This document shows, in pieces, positions 42,651-51,569 of a stretch of DNA of 64,000 bases. The translations under genes and the position numbers were made by a program. The stretch is from the NCBI RefSeq assembly GCF_014212135.1, contig NZ_JACJVQ010000002.1, positions 124,001 through 188,000 on the forward strand, written 5' to 3'. The notes under the pieces were generated by a model. The model was not told the DNA's origin. It worked only from the letters and a program-made list of their open reading frames with translations, and ran no database searches. Source of the stretch: Cohnella thailandensis. GTDB lineage: Bacteria > Bacillota > Bacilli > Paenibacillales > Paenibacillaceae. Each line of letters opens with the position of its first letter. The stretch's first letter is position 1.

Positions 42651-43967
42651 TTAGCGGACCGTTACGGTCATGTAGATTTTTTCGATCGAGTCAACCGGCT
42701 GAATCCATTGATTGACGACCACCGCGTCGGAGTCGGCACCGGGAAGCACTTCGAGATCCGATTGGCTGTCGAAGTTCTGGATGGCTCCGATCCCCACGTA
42801 CTGGTTCGTCAGGTTGATGATCTCGCCCTTGAACAGGTTTCGGCCATCTGCGTTGTTGCCTACCTTGCCGATGTACGACGAGGCGAACACGCGCATATAG
42901 TCGTTCTCCAGGCCGTCCACGACGCGCAGGACTCGGTTCTTGGAAAACGCCTTGCCTTTGGTTGGCGAGAACGTGTGCAGCGTGTTGATGTCTTGTTCGA
43001 CGACAGCTCTACCATTGTTGGCCGTGAAAAAAAACTCACCAGCCTGCAGCGCCGATACGATCTGGCTGTTCGTGTACTTCGGCGTCACGTCTACCGCGTC
43101 GTCATAAGCGTCATAGGTTAGCGATTGGTTCGCAGCTGCCCCAGCCGTCGCTCCGGCCACCCACGCGACCGCCTGCGCTGCTGTGAGCGTTGTTCCGTCC
43201 GAAAGCACCACCCCGTTCTTGACGCTAATCACGCCCTCGTGGTCGGCCGTAGGATAGTTCTCGACGACGGCCTGGATCTTCTTGCCCTCATCATCCCGCA
43301 TGCGTTTCACGAACGTAGCAACGACCGACTTCGTCGAAGCGTCGGTCACCGTCAGTCCCAGCGTGTTGAAGTCGTGGACCTCGATCGCCTCCAGGTAGTC
43401 GAGATAGTCCTGCGCGGCTGGGATCCCGTCTGCGCCGCCCGTGAGCGGAGCTCCAGCGGATGCCGTCAGCGCACCCGTCCCGGACCAGATGACCCAATTG
43501 TTATCGATTAGCTCGTCCGCAGTTGCGACCGTCTGTGCATCCTGCTCGACGCCGGCAACCAGCGTCTTTACATCGTACTTGGTGCCATCGTCGATGTTGG
43601 ACTGGATGACGATGCTGAGGTCGTTACCGCGCACGCCGCCGTATTTAGCCGTCGCGGTCAGAACATCTACCGTCACGGTTGCCGCCGTGCCTCCGGCAAG
43701 GCGATAAATCAGCGCCGTCTTGGCGCGCTTCAGGGCCTCCCGGACTGGTAGCAGAGTTGGATCTGTGATGGGATACCCAAGCGTCTCGAAGGTATCTTCG
43801 CCGGCATTAACCGTGACGACTTGTTTGGCCGGTCCCCACGAGAGCGAGAGCGGCATCGTCACGACGCCCCGGTCGCCGATCGCTCCGGACGCTTTCGCTT
43901 CGCTTACCGTGTTAATGTAGACGCCAGGCCGGACTTTGTTTTGACTCGTCCATGTTCCTCCTGCCAT
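42651..43967 (-). CDS. xkdK: tail sheath protein XkdK
   Basis: The 438-residue protein has the sheath N terminus (WTSQNKVRPGVYINTVSEA) and the conserved C-terminal region (GKVGNNADGRNLFKGEIINL and VNQWIQPVDSIEKIYMTVTV). It forms the outer contractile layer around the tube. This gene identifies the phage as a contractile-tailed (myovirus-type) phage. Confidence 0.93.
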   Translation of the reverse strand: MAGGTWTSQNKVRPGVYINTVSEAKASGAIGDRGVVTMPLSLSWGPAKQVVTVNAGEDTFETLGYPITDPTLLPVREALKRAKTALIYRLAGGTAATVTVDVLTATAKYGGVRGNDLSIVIQSNIDDGTKYDVKTLVAGVEQDAQTVATADELIDNNWVIWSGTGALTASAGAPLTGGADGIPAAQDYLDYLEAIEVHDFNTLGLTVTDASTKSVVATFVKRMRDDEGKKIQAVVENYPTADHEGVISVKNGVVLSDGTTLTAAQAVAWVAGATAGAAANQSLTYDAYDDAVDVTPKYTNSQIVSALQAGEFFFTANNGRAVVEQDINTLHTFSPTKGKAFSKNRVLRVVDGLENDYMRVFASSYIGKVGNNADGRNLFKGEIINLTNQYVGIGAIQNFDSQSDLEVLPGADSDAVVVNQWIQPVDSIEKIYMTVTVR

Positions 43968-44144
43968 TTATATCACCTTCCTCTTCGCGTAATCGCTGAT
44001 CAACTTCTGGGCCTGATCAACCGTAAGGCTTTCGCCATCAGGCATCAGAGCCCGGAGTACGTCCTTCTGCGCCGGCGTAAACTGCTTCGACGCGAGGAAC
44101 TGCGCTTTCGTATAGGTCGCCTCGGCTTGCTTCTTAGCAGTCAA
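43968..44144 (-). CDS. small protein before the sheath gene
   Basis: The 58-residue protein starts at TTG (44144) with GGAGGAG 8 bases upstream and ends at TAA directly before the sheath ATG. It reads MTAKKQAEATYTKAQFLASK and contains AQKDVLRALMPDGES. The basic, helical composition is typical of small proteins found before sheath genes in PBSX-like phages. Function unknown. Confidence 0.7.
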   Translation of the reverse strand: MTAKKQAEATYTKAQFLASKQFTPAQKDVLRALMPDGESLTVDQAQKLISDYAKRKVI

Positions 44145-44572
44145 AGCTTAATCTCCTCCCGTACGTTTAGGGTCTGCATAGCCGGAACATCCGGCGGCGA
44201 CGCCCAAACTTGAAAATTGTAATTAACGAAGAAGTGGAGAACCTCATCGACAACTTCGAACCTCATTCCCGTCCCACGGACCGGACGGCCGGCGACATGG
44301 ATTTCCTGCAGCGCGGACGTCAGCTGCTCGGCCATCGCGTACATATCATCGTTTTTTCGCTCAGGCGCGAAATAGTGAACGTCGAACGGATGGGTCCGCT
44401 GATAGCGCCGTCCTAGCTCCTGGGTGTGAGCTGGTTCAAGCAGCCGCACGAAGAAGCCCGGCGGGCTCAGTTGCTGCTTGATTTCTTCGCCGAAGATCGG
44501 CACATCCGGGAACGCTGCGTTCAGGGCGGCATTGACGGCGTATCGCACGTCATTGATGGTTACCTGCGGCAT
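44141..44572 (-). CDS. tail terminator-family protein
   Basis: The 143-residue protein fits the tail terminator family (XkdJ-like): NDVRYAVNAALNAAFPDVPIFGEEIKQ, then FFVRLLEPAHTQELGRRYQR and HPFDVHYF. It caps the tail tube before head joining. It overlaps its downstream neighbour by four bases. Confidence 0.8.
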   Translation of the reverse strand: MPQVTINDVRYAVNAALNAAFPDVPIFGEEIKQQLSPPGFFVRLLEPAHTQELGRRYQRTHPFDVHYFAPERKNDDMYAMAEQLTSALQEIHVAGRPVRGTGMRFEVVDEVLHFFVNYNFQVWASPPDVPAMQTLNVREEIKL

Positions 44573-44576
44573 CGTA

Positions 44577-45008
44577 TCATCCTTTCTTCGGCGGTCGCCC
44601 GTTCATGAGGTCGTTCAGAAGCTCAGCCATGCGCTTATCCAGATACCGCGGCAACTCTCGCTCAATCTCTTGCATGCTGATCGTCATCATGAAGCGGCCC
44701 TCGACCCATTGCGTGAGGTCGGCGCCCGTCCGATGGCCAAACTCGACGAACTGGGCATAATCCGTGTTGTTGTATATCTCGACAACGTAGGCGTCGCCTT
44801 GGCGCTCTACGCGGCCGACCTGCCAATTGCGGCGAAGGTCCCCGGAATCGACCGGGGTCCGCTTCTTAATCTTTCGAAGGGACCTCATCGCCATCTCGAG
44901 CAAAAAGTCACGGATAAACCGCTCGATGACGCGCTCGTCAAGAGCCTTCTGGAAGGCGCCGGCCATACGTTTTAGCTCGCCAAAATCGAAGCTTCCCCAC
45001 TTGGCCAT
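44577..45008 (-). CDS. HK97 gp10-like head-tail joining protein (XkdI-like)
   Basis: The 143-residue protein begins MAKWGSFDFGELKRM and carries KKRTPVDSGDLRRNWQVG, the conserved gp10 motif (TPVDTGxLRxS). The ATG at 45008 is chosen because it overlaps the previous stop; the frame extends further upstream without a site. It acts at the neck or tail completion stage. Confidence 0.85.
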   Translation of the reverse strand: MAKWGSFDFGELKRMAGAFQKALDERVIERFIRDFLLEMAMRSLRKIKKRTPVDSGDLRRNWQVGRVERQGDAYVVEIYNNTDYAQFVEFGHRTGADLTQWVEGRFMMTISMQEIERELPRYLDKRMAELLNDLMNGRPPKKG

Positions 45009-45400
45009 CACGCCCACTCCTTGCGCTGGATGCTGACCTCTTGGTGGGTCGAGTAGAGGAACGGCTCGCCGGCTGCATATTTCCTCGGGGCCGCGATCGG
45101 TTCCCATCCGGTCGGCGCGATTCGCCCCCGGATAACCTCCACCATGTCACCGTGCCGCAGCTCGAGCTCCGGTGCGATGAACAACTTGGTCTCATACAGA
45201 ACGTCGTTCTGCGCCTCTGTCTGGCTGTTCTGAGCGAGCGCCTTCTGCGAAATCCGGCAAGGTTGATCCGAGTAGATTGCTTGCGCTTCCTGCTTTGTCT
45301 CGTGGGTCACCGGATCCTTGACGCTCATGTAGCGGTAAACGGTCGCCCGGTCCGTGTACAACCGCTCGATTGCTTGGCGATGTCCGGTCAGGTTGACCAT
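45008..45400 (-). CDS. head-tail connector protein (XkdH-like)
   Basis: The 130-residue protein has an RATVYRYMSVKDPVTHETKQE opening, a central SDQPCRISQKA and a C-terminal region with strands (ETKLFIAPELELRHGDMVEV). The position between the gp6-like connector and gp10 matches XkdH. It is probably a head-closure or stopper protein. Confidence 0.75.
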   Translation of the reverse strand: MVNLTGHRQAIERLYTDRATVYRYMSVKDPVTHETKQEAQAIYSDQPCRISQKALAQNSQTEAQNDVLYETKLFIAPELELRHGDMVEVIRGRIAPTGWEPIAAPRKYAAGEPFLYSTHQEVSIQRKEWA

Positions 45401-45403
45401 TGA

Positions 45404-45796
45404 TCACCACCTCAGCTTTCGATGAGCGTGAAGATCAGCCTTATAGTTCAGCACGATCGCATCGATGACAGATTTATTCGTCGCGGTTATCTCTCCGGAG
45501 CTCCCGGCAGGCGCCGTCGATGTGTCCCCGATCTTCACGCTCATGTTGTTAGGCACGTTTTCAGCGATACCAGGTACGTCGGACTGCTCGACCCGGAGCG
45601 CATCCATGACCATCGATGCCCAAACATCGCTAAGATCGTCAGGGATATCGATGATGTTGCAATAATGCCGAATACGCCGGCCGATCTCCCGTACGTAGGA
45701 GTCTATCAGCGTATCCAAGTCGTTATTTGCGATGCGGAACCGAGCCTTTACCGTCTCCCGCACTTCGACCGCATCGGCGATATCAAGCGTCGCCAT
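45404..45796 (-). CDS. gp6-like head-tail adaptor (YqbG-type)
   Basis: The 130-residue helical protein contains VKARFRIANNDLDTLIDSYVREIGRRIRHYCNI, the pattern of DNA-packaging gp6-like adaptors. It would bind the portal ring. It overlaps the previous gene by 14 bases. Confidence 0.75.
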   Translation of the reverse strand: MATLDIADAVEVRETVKARFRIANNDLDTLIDSYVREIGRRIRHYCNIIDIPDDLSDVWASMVMDALRVEQSDVPGIAENVPNNMSVKIGDTSTAPAGSSGEITATNKSVIDAIVLNYKADLHAHRKLRW

Positions 45797-46133
45797 TGCC
45801 TTTGCCGCTCTCTTGGCCAGGCTCCATGTCGCCGCCCCCGCCGCCTGTGGCGGCTGCCTCAGCCTCTGCGATCTCCTCGCGGAGCCGTTTCGCTCCCTTA
45901 CGCTCTACGTTGGCGACGCCGAGCTCCCGCGCCCGTTCCCGCAGTTGTTCGAGTTCTGTATCAACTTCATCCTCGTCTTCCGGCTCCGAGGATCCGGAGT
46001 AACCCGCGGCCTGAAGCTTCTGAATCACCGATGCTTCAGTGGAACGGAATTCGCCGTCCACAAACTTTGCAAGCTGCTTGCCTGCTTCTTTATCCCAGAC
46101 GATAAGCGACTTTTTGTCGGATTTGAAAATCAT
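45783..46133 (-). CDS. YqbF-like protein with C-terminal SAP/HeH-like helices
   Basis: The 116-residue protein has an N-terminal strand region (MIFKSDKKSLIVWDKEAGK), an acidic linker (SSEPEDEDEVDTE) and a LEQLRERARELGVANVERKGAKRLREEI segment that resembles an HeH/SAP-type DNA-binding motif. It ends in a glycine-rich tail. A role in capsid decoration or DNA contact is possible but not shown. Confidence 0.65.
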   Translation of the reverse strand: MIFKSDKKSLIVWDKEAGKQLAKFVDGEFRSTEASVIQKLQAAGYSGSSEPEDEDEVDTELEQLRERARELGVANVERKGAKRLREEIAEAEAAATGGGGGDMEPGQESGKGNGDA

Positions 46134-46137
46134 ATAA

Positions 46138-46314
46138 TCACGCTCCTGCCGATGCCGCAGCTAACTCATCGATGGCGCCTTGCACCGTCGTAGCAGTCAG
46201 CCCGCTAGTCGTATTGTTGTACGTCGTTACACCGTCCACAATCTGGATCAGCAGCCGACGGAGCTCCGGAGCGATTCCGATCGCTTGCTCGATTTGCTGC
46301 TTCAGTTCTTCCAT
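46138..46314 (-). CDS. small protein with fibre-like TTVQGAIDEL motif
   Basis: The 58-residue protein reads MEELKQQIEQAIGIAPELRR and ends in LTATTVQGAIDELAAASAG. The TTVQGAIDEL segment is a recurring module in phage fibre and decoration proteins. GGAGG lies upstream of the ATG. It follows the capsid gene by 45 bases, so a capsid-associated role is a reasonable guess. Confidence 0.65.
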   Translation of the reverse strand: MEELKQQIEQAIGIAPELRRLLIQIVDGVTTYNNTTSGLTATTVQGAIDELAAASAGA

Positions 46315-46359
46315 GTCTGCGCCTCCTCTGAAAGAGAAAAGAGAGGGTCAGCCCCTCTC

Positions 46360-47307
46360 TTACTCTCCATCATCCAAGTTGGTGATGCTGCCATGCATGA
46401 AGCCCGGACCGTGATCGAGACCGATTTGTCCGTAGATTTGACCTTCGTCCGCAGCTCCCTTCTTGCCCAGTTCTTCGAAGAAGAAATTGCCCTTCTCCGG
46501 TACTGGCTGGAACACCGGAGCAACGACGGACATTTCAGCTACAAGCAGCGACGTCGTCGGGTTGAAGCGGTTCAGCATGATACCGATGTTCCCGAAGTCG
46601 GTCTCGATCTGCTTGATATTCACACCGCCGATATTGCGATCGGTTGGCGCATAACCGTAGATATCCGACACAATCTGCTTGTTGAAGGCGTTCAGCCAGA
46701 GGACAACATTCGAGAAAATCGCTCCGTTGGCGTACATTTCGCGGAACAACTGCTGGAGCAGCGGCTTCGAGAGCCGAACGCCAGCCGCGTCGATCGTGGT
46801 TCCCGCCGCTTGGTACATGCCGCGGGTCTTGTTAGGCACGTTTGCGGCCGTGGCGATTTGGTAGGTGCCGTTAAGGAACGTCCATTCGACATCGCGGCCG
46901 ATCTTTCCGAGCTGCCTAGCGATTTGGAAGTCCTTCTCGCTCGGTGCGTTGTTCTGCGCGCCCGCGGTGTTAATGCCGCTAAGTCGCCCTCCGTTGGACT
47001 GCTTCGCATACGTCAGCGAAACAGATTCTTGGAAGATCTGCGTAACGTTCTTGGATTGGTCACGCACATAGTTGATGGCAGTCGGCGCAGTCACCGATGC
47101 CGACTCCGAGATAGCCGGCTGAGTGGCTTCCGGATATTCGTAGAGCGAACTTGTCGCGAATTCGAAGTTCTGCGTCTGGAGGCCGCCGCCAGTAAGCCCG
47201 CCGATCATCTGCAGGAATGGCGTATTCTCCGCGTCGGCCGTGAAGAGCTCTCCGGAATAGTTCGGAAGGTTCCAGACAGTACCTTGTCCGCTAACGTTTG
47301 TAGGCAT
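46360..47307 (-). CDS. major capsid protein (SU10/HK97-fold)
   Basis: The 315-residue protein fits the SU10-type (DUF5309) major capsid family: AENTPFLQMIGG near the N terminus, IARQLGKIGRDVEWTFLNG in the middle, and DRNIGGVNIKQIETDFGNIGIMLNRF, then AEMSVVAPVFQPVP near the C terminus. It follows the scaffold gene, as usual. The shell size cannot be judged from the sequence. Confidence 0.85.
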   Translation of the reverse strand: MPTNVSGQGTVWNLPNYSGELFTADAENTPFLQMIGGLTGGGLQTQNFEFATSSLYEYPEATQPAISESASVTAPTAINYVRDQSKNVTQIFQESVSLTYAKQSNGGRLSGINTAGAQNNAPSEKDFQIARQLGKIGRDVEWTFLNGTYQIATAANVPNKTRGMYQAAGTTIDAAGVRLSKPLLQQLFREMYANGAIFSNVVLWLNAFNKQIVSDIYGYAPTDRNIGGVNIKQIETDFGNIGIMLNRFNPTTSLLVAEMSVVAPVFQPVPEKGNFFFEELGKKGAADEGQIYGQIGLDHGPGFMHGSITNLDDGE

Positions 47308-47313
47308 TTAAAA

Positions 47314-47961
47314 TCATCCTTTCTCCGACACCTGCAAGGCGTGGATCTGATTTTTGATCGAAATCTGCAGCGGCATGTTCTTGCTCTCTACCGCTTTCGT
47401 ATAAGCGTCTTGAAGCGCGGTTAGCTCCGGCGACGTACTAAAATCCGGGTCGCTTCCGCTCGGCGGCTTGGCGCCCTTAAACTGCGGCTTTTGTTGTTCC
47501 TTGAATAAGAACGGCTTGCCAGTCCGGAGCCCCTTCAACTGGTCATCGAGACCTGTCTTTACGTTGCCGGCTTCGTCCAGCTCGATCTTGGTCTTGTCCA
47601 AGAGGCCGACGACCAGATCAGGATCATGGGTATCTGCGGCAAGCGCTAACTTTAGGGCCGTCGACATCCGCAGGTCCTTGATCTCGTTCTCATAGTTCTG
47701 CTTGGCCGTCTTGTTCTCGCCCTGCAACGTCTCGATTTGCTTCTTCAGCTCCTCGTTATCGCCGACCGATTTTTTCAGGTCTTCGAGCTGCTTGTCGCGA
47801 TCCTTCAACTCGTCCTCAGCCTTCTTTTTGGCCGTATTGACTTCATCGAATCGATGCTTCGGGATCCAGTCCTTATAGTTCGTCTCCACCCCCTCGGTGA
47901 TTGCCTTGATCTGGTCCCCGCTCAGCCCTTGAGCTTCTAGCAGTTTCTTTAGCCATTCCAT
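47314..47961 (-). CDS. phage scaffolding protein (GP20-like)
   Basis: The protein of about 215 residues starts MEWLKKLLEAQGLSGDQIKAI and has a long coiled coil (about residues 40-100, rich in lysine, glutamate and leucine), the form of minor structural GP20/scaffold proteins. The start at 47961 has GAGG 9 bases upstream. The C terminus (NQIHALQVSEKG) probably contacts the capsid protein. It assembles the procapsid and leaves the mature head. Confidence 0.85.
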   Translation of the reverse strand: MEWLKKLLEAQGLSGDQIKAITEGVETNYKDWIPKHRFDEVNTAKKKAEDELKDRDKQLEDLKKSVGDNEELKKQIETLQGENKTAKQNYENEIKDLRMSTALKLALAADTHDPDLVVGLLDKTKIELDEAGNVKTGLDDQLKGLRTGKPFLFKEQQKPQFKGAKPPSGSDPDFSTSPELTALQDAYTKAVESKNMPLQISIKNQIHALQVSEKG

Positions 47962-48036
47962 CTTGATCATCCTCACTTTTTAGCCCGGTTGTGTCCGGTA
48001 ATTTAAATGGGCCCCGGCAGTCTCAGCCAAGGCCCA

Positions 48037-48306
48037 TTAGGCGGTGATTTCTTCGTATGTTCCTTCAAAGTCAGCGGCCTTTACCGCGGCGAGTTTACCG
48101 TCCTTGTCTTTCACGATGTAATCGCCAACGGCCGCAACCAAGACGTCCAACGAGCCGCGAATAACTCGAAGTTTGACGCCGTCACCCGTATAGTCGACGG
48201 AGATCGGCAACCCAACGAATTCAATGATTTCCTGAATATGTGATGTTTCGGTGCTCTCAAATTTGATGGCATCGAAATAATAGCTGCGCCGATACTGTTT
48301 AATCAC
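48037..48306 (-). CDS. small phage protein with VGDYIVKDKDG motif
   Basis: The 89-residue protein (VIKQYRRSYYFDAIKFES start) ends with VGDYIVKDKDGKLAAVKAADFEGTYEEI. This ending matches a widespread but uncharacterised phage family that usually reads GDYII..G...P..pdiFe.tYE. The GTG at 48306 is preferred because GGGGGAGG lies just upstream. A run of 12 A residues (minus strand) lies before the ribosome site. Confidence 0.65.
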   Translation of the reverse strand: MIKQYRRSYYFDAIKFESTETSHIQEIIEFVGLPISVDYTGDGVKLRVIRGSLDVLVAAVGDYIVKDKDGKLAAVKAADFEGTYEEITA

Positions 48307-48343
48307 ACCTTCGCCTCCCCCTATTTTTTTTTTTTGAGCAAAC

Positions 48344-48371
48344 AAAAAGCACCCTCCAAATTGAGAGTGCT
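48344..48371 (-). terminator. intrinsic terminator
   Basis: On the minus strand AGCACTCTC and GGAGGGTGCT pair (one imperfect pair, 5-6 base loop), followed by TTTTTG. It ends the transcript of the packaging genes just after the 36-residue protein. Confidence 0.75.
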
Positions 48372-48374
48372 CAC

Positions 48375-48485
48375 TTATTTGCTTGGCTTATCTTTGTTCT
48401 GATCCTTATTGGCTGGCGGCTTCGTAATGACGATTTCGCCTGGCTTGCTCACGAACCGGTCGAGCCGGTCATTATCGATCGGCAT
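48375..48485 (-). CDS. very small protein after the MuF gene (36 aa)
   Basis: The 36-residue peptide reads MPIDNDRLDRFVSKPGE and ends with a lysine-rich KDQNKDKPSK tail. The ATG overlaps the end of the MuF-ADP-ribosyltransferase gene by 14 bases and has GGAGG 9 bases upstream. It is too small to be a typical immunity protein. Function unknown. Confidence 0.55.
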   Translation of the reverse strand: MPIDNDRLDRFVSKPGEIVITKPPANKDQNKDKPSK

Positions 48486-50079
48486 ACCCCAGCACCTCCA
48501 CGATAAGATTTATCTTGCCGTTTTCTTCTTCGGCACTTTCGATCCGGTAAAGCATCCCCTTATCCAGCAGGAACTCGTACTCGCTATCCTTAAAACTGCT
48601 CAGCGGATTAATCATGGCGCCCTTCGTTCCAGCGGGGACGTGGATCTCCATCTGAATCATGCCGCTGAATTGCCGATCGGAGAGCAACGTCGTGGACCAG
48701 AAGGCTGCATCCGTGAATTCGACTCCCGGGAGATCCGCCGCCGGCGCGCCGAATATATTCTGCGAGAGCCCTCGATACGCGGTGATGTTCTCGGTTAAAT
48801 TGAACTTTCGAATGCCCGAGCTGATCAGCTCAGCGATACGATCGAGCTGTTCATCGCCCTCAGCTTGACGTAGGTTCTGGTTAATCTCCCTATAGGAGCT
48901 GCCCGTGTATCGCCGGATCGCCTGCTCTTCTTCCTCCGTCAAGCTTTCGAGCCATTTCGGAGTAACCTTCGCTTCCCAATCCTTCACTTCCTTGGCGTTG
49001 CCGAATGATCGGTATTCGATTTGATCAATTATACCACTTTTTGGCGAATCTGTGGAAGAAACGTATTTTTCGTACCAGTCCTCGTATGTCATATTCCCCG
49101 GTACGGTATACGTCATGCCGTCTTCGCCACGCGCTATCCGCTCGCCCGGGTCGATCTCGTCCTCGAAGAACGGAACCGTCGTCGTCCGGCAGCGGGCATG
49201 GAGCGGCGGGTAATTGACGCCGACTTCCATCTCGGAGAGCTTGAACACCTTGCCATCCATCGCCCGGCAGGTCTCGCTCGTTTTGTTGTCTAACGTTGCG
49301 AGAAGTTCGTAATCATCAACGACATTGCTAGCCTTGTATCCGGCCATGGTAGCCTGTCCCGCGAAAAAGGCGCTTTCCGTCTGGACGAGGCGCTCAGCGT
49401 TCGAATAGGAGACATCCATGCGAGCCGAGACATCCTGAATCGTCTTCTCCGCGCTCTCTCCCCGGATGAAGGCTTGAGCAAGCTTTGTCCGCAGCTCCGT
49501 GACCAGCTTGTCCCGGTAGCCCCAAATTCGCTTGCTCCAGTTACTGCCGGCAAACTCTGTACCGAGAACCGTCTGTAGCCCTTCCTGGTCGATCTTGGCG
49601 AACGTTGCCCCGATACCGATCCCCTTCTGCAACTCGAAAATTGTCCGGTAATAGGTATCGGTGTAGACATCTCCCAGGAGCTCGCCTGTGCCTGCCTGGC
49701 GCTTTCCGGCGAGTAGCTCGACAGATTGTCGCACCTCCGTCATGAGCGCTTCATAGCGGCTCACGCGGACGCGGTAATAAGCCTCGTTGAGCTGCTTGGT
49801 CCATCGGCCGTCTGCATTGTCCTTAGCCTTCTCGATGAACTCTTCCAGCGTCAGCTTAAACTGCCCGAGCTCACGGCCAGAGAGTTGTCGGCGCGCCTCG
49901 GCGAAGCTGACCTCGCCGTTCTCTGCATACCTCTGGTAGAATACCTCGATCGCTCGCTGGATCTCCTCGGCCGCCCTCGCATACTCCCGTTGCATCGTCG
50001 CATCGTAGGCGTCAGCTTTGGCAAACTGCCGGGCTGCTACCTCTTCGCTACGCCTTTGCCAGTAATCAGCCGGCTTCAT
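48472..50079 (-). CDS. MuF head-morphogenesis protein fused to an ADP-ribosyltransferase domain
   Basis: The first 320 residues of this 535-residue protein form the SPP1 gp7/Mu gpF domain (SYSNAERLVQTESAFFAG, then ATLDNKTSETCRAMDGKVF and YPPLHARCRTTT). The C-terminal region from about residue 365 has the fold pattern of ADP-ribosyltransferase exoenzymes: arginine in AYRGLS (R436), FWSTT (S462), and the ExE pair EYE (E500, E502). MuF proteins are carried into the target with the phage DNA, so the C-terminal domain is a likely injected toxin or host modifier. All catalytic positions appear intact. Confidence 0.85.
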   Translation of the reverse strand: MKPADYWQRRSEEVAARQFAKADAYDATMQREYARAAEEIQRAIEVFYQRYAENGEVSFAEARRQLSGRELGQFKLTLEEFIEKAKDNADGRWTKQLNEAYYRVRVSRYEALMTEVRQSVELLAGKRQAGTGELLGDVYTDTYYRTIFELQKGIGIGATFAKIDQEGLQTVLGTEFAGSNWSKRIWGYRDKLVTELRTKLAQAFIRGESAEKTIQDVSARMDVSYSNAERLVQTESAFFAGQATMAGYKASNVVDDYELLATLDNKTSETCRAMDGKVFKLSEMEVGVNYPPLHARCRTTTVPFFEDEIDPGERIARGEDGMTYTVPGNMTYEDWYEKYVSSTDSPKSGIIDQIEYRSFGNAKEVKDWEAKVTPKWLESLTEEEEQAIRRYTGSSYREINQNLRQAEGDEQLDRIAELISSGIRKFNLTENITAYRGLSQNIFGAPAADLPGVEFTDAAFWSTTLLSDRQFSGMIQMEIHVPAGTKGAMINPLSSFKDSEYEFLLDKGMLYRIESAEEENGKINLIVEVLGYADR

Positions 50080-51554
50080 ACTGCTTCACCTGCTGGATTG
50101 GGTTCTTCGGTGCCTGTCCGACGGGCTCCGAGCGTGCCATAGTCGTCCATAGCCGTCTCGCGCTCTTCTTTGATTCGATCGAGCTCGTCCTGGGCATCGG
50201 TTACCCAAGGATGATTGGCGACGATCGTCTCGTCGGAGATCACACCGACGCTTGACTTCGCGTTGTTGATTGCCTCAGTCTCGTTGATCAAGATGTCGCG
50301 GTTAAAGATAAACGTGACCTTCTCGCCCTCGAAATCTCCAGCTCCGCTATTTGCCAGATGGGCATTGATAAACCAGAGCAGCTGCCGCAGCGCAAACTGG
50401 AATTCGGTCTCGATCATATTGCAATCCATGTCGAGATCCGCATACAGGAATTTGAGCGCGATACCCGATGGATCCCCGCCGAACCGGTCGGACTGGGTAT
50501 CAACCCCGCGGCCAAACTCGTAAATATCCTTTCGGCTCTGCTCTTGATGCTGCTTATGCGCTTCCGGGTTCAAATCGGCAGAGAGAGAATCAAGGCCGCC
50601 ATCGTCAGACACCTTGACCGCCCTGTAGGCCAGCAGGTTTTTCCGGAATTCCCCGAGGTTGGTCCCGTCGTAATTCTTCAGAATCAGGATGTCGTCCGGC
50701 GTGTCCTCTAGCTTGTTCGAGTTATCGGACTTCTGACGGTCATAGTCGTCGATCAGCGTCTTGATCTGCTCGAGCAACCCCTGCTCCTCGGCGTTGTACT
50801 TGAAGCAGATGAACGGAACCTTTGTCCAGTTGTACGGCAGCTCCGCTCCATCTGGATTTACGATGACGAAGTGCGGGCTGTATGCGCCGCATTCGATATC
50901 CGGGATCGCCTGCTTATCCTCGTACACGTAGCGGTAAACGCCGCTGCTGTCCCAGTATTCGACCTTGGTCACTTTCTTGCGGGCATCGGCTTCATACGTA
51001 ATGATCGAGTAGACGCGGATCATGGCGTCCAGCTCCGTATGATCGTTGTCTCGCCATAGCGGAATCAGCTCTTGAGACGGAAACCGCTTCAGGCGAAACG
51101 CTCCGTCCTCATCGTAGTACGGATGCAGCCAGGCTCGCCCCTTCTGGATGCATTCTTTTCCGAGATTCTGCAGTTGACGTTGAAAGTCGTCGTTCACATA
51201 GTCCTCGGTCAGAATGTCCAAATACGCCTTGTTTTCAGCCTGAACCGAGATCAACTTCGATAGCAGATATCCAACCTTCTGATCTGTCAGCTTCTTCATA
51301 AAGCCATTGACCAACTTGTTGTTCGCCACGTTCTTGACCTCGACAGGCTCCCCATCTGGGCCGATCGCGTACTTCTTACGGTACAAGATGTCAGGCTTGT
51401 TGCGGTAGTAGCGCTCGCCGGTCATCATCCAAGAGAGCTCTTCCGAGCCTAGCCAGTCCTTGACGGCGTTGTAGACGATCCGGTCCTGGCCCATCGGGGC
51501 GTTCGCCGCCAAGTTGGCCAGTATGGCATCGGTCTGAGTGGGTCCGAATAACAT
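50076..51554 (-). CDS. phage portal protein (SPP1 gp6-like)
   Basis: The 492-residue protein has the SPP1-type portal pattern: RYYRNKPDILYRKK near residue 50, KNVANNKLVNGFMKKLTDQKVGYLL, then AYRAVKVSDDGGLDSL and FGGDPSGIALKFLYADLDM. It forms the dodecameric ring for DNA entry and exit. It lies 15 bases after terL and overlaps the MuF gene by four. Confidence 0.92.
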   Translation of the reverse strand: MLFGPTQTDAILANLAANAPMGQDRIVYNAVKDWLGSEELSWMMTGERYYRNKPDILYRKKYAIGPDGEPVEVKNVANNKLVNGFMKKLTDQKVGYLLSKLISVQAENKAYLDILTEDYVNDDFQRQLQNLGKECIQKGRAWLHPYYDEDGAFRLKRFPSQELIPLWRDNDHTELDAMIRVYSIITYEADARKKVTKVEYWDSSGVYRYVYEDKQAIPDIECGAYSPHFVIVNPDGAELPYNWTKVPFICFKYNAEEQGLLEQIKTLIDDYDRQKSDNSNKLEDTPDDILILKNYDGTNLGEFRKNLLAYRAVKVSDDGGLDSLSADLNPEAHKQHQEQSRKDIYEFGRGVDTQSDRFGGDPSGIALKFLYADLDMDCNMIETEFQFALRQLLWFINAHLANSGAGDFEGEKVTFIFNRDILINETEAINNAKSSVGVISDETIVANHPWVTDAQDELDRIKEERETAMDDYGTLGARRTGTEEPNPAGEAV

Positions 51555-51569
51555 GGGTCTCCTCCTTTC

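Noticed and set aside
48375-48485. The 36-residue peptide as an immunity protein for the MuF-ART domain
   Set aside because: It is too short and too basic and disordered for known ART immunity proteins; kept only as a small gene of unknown role.
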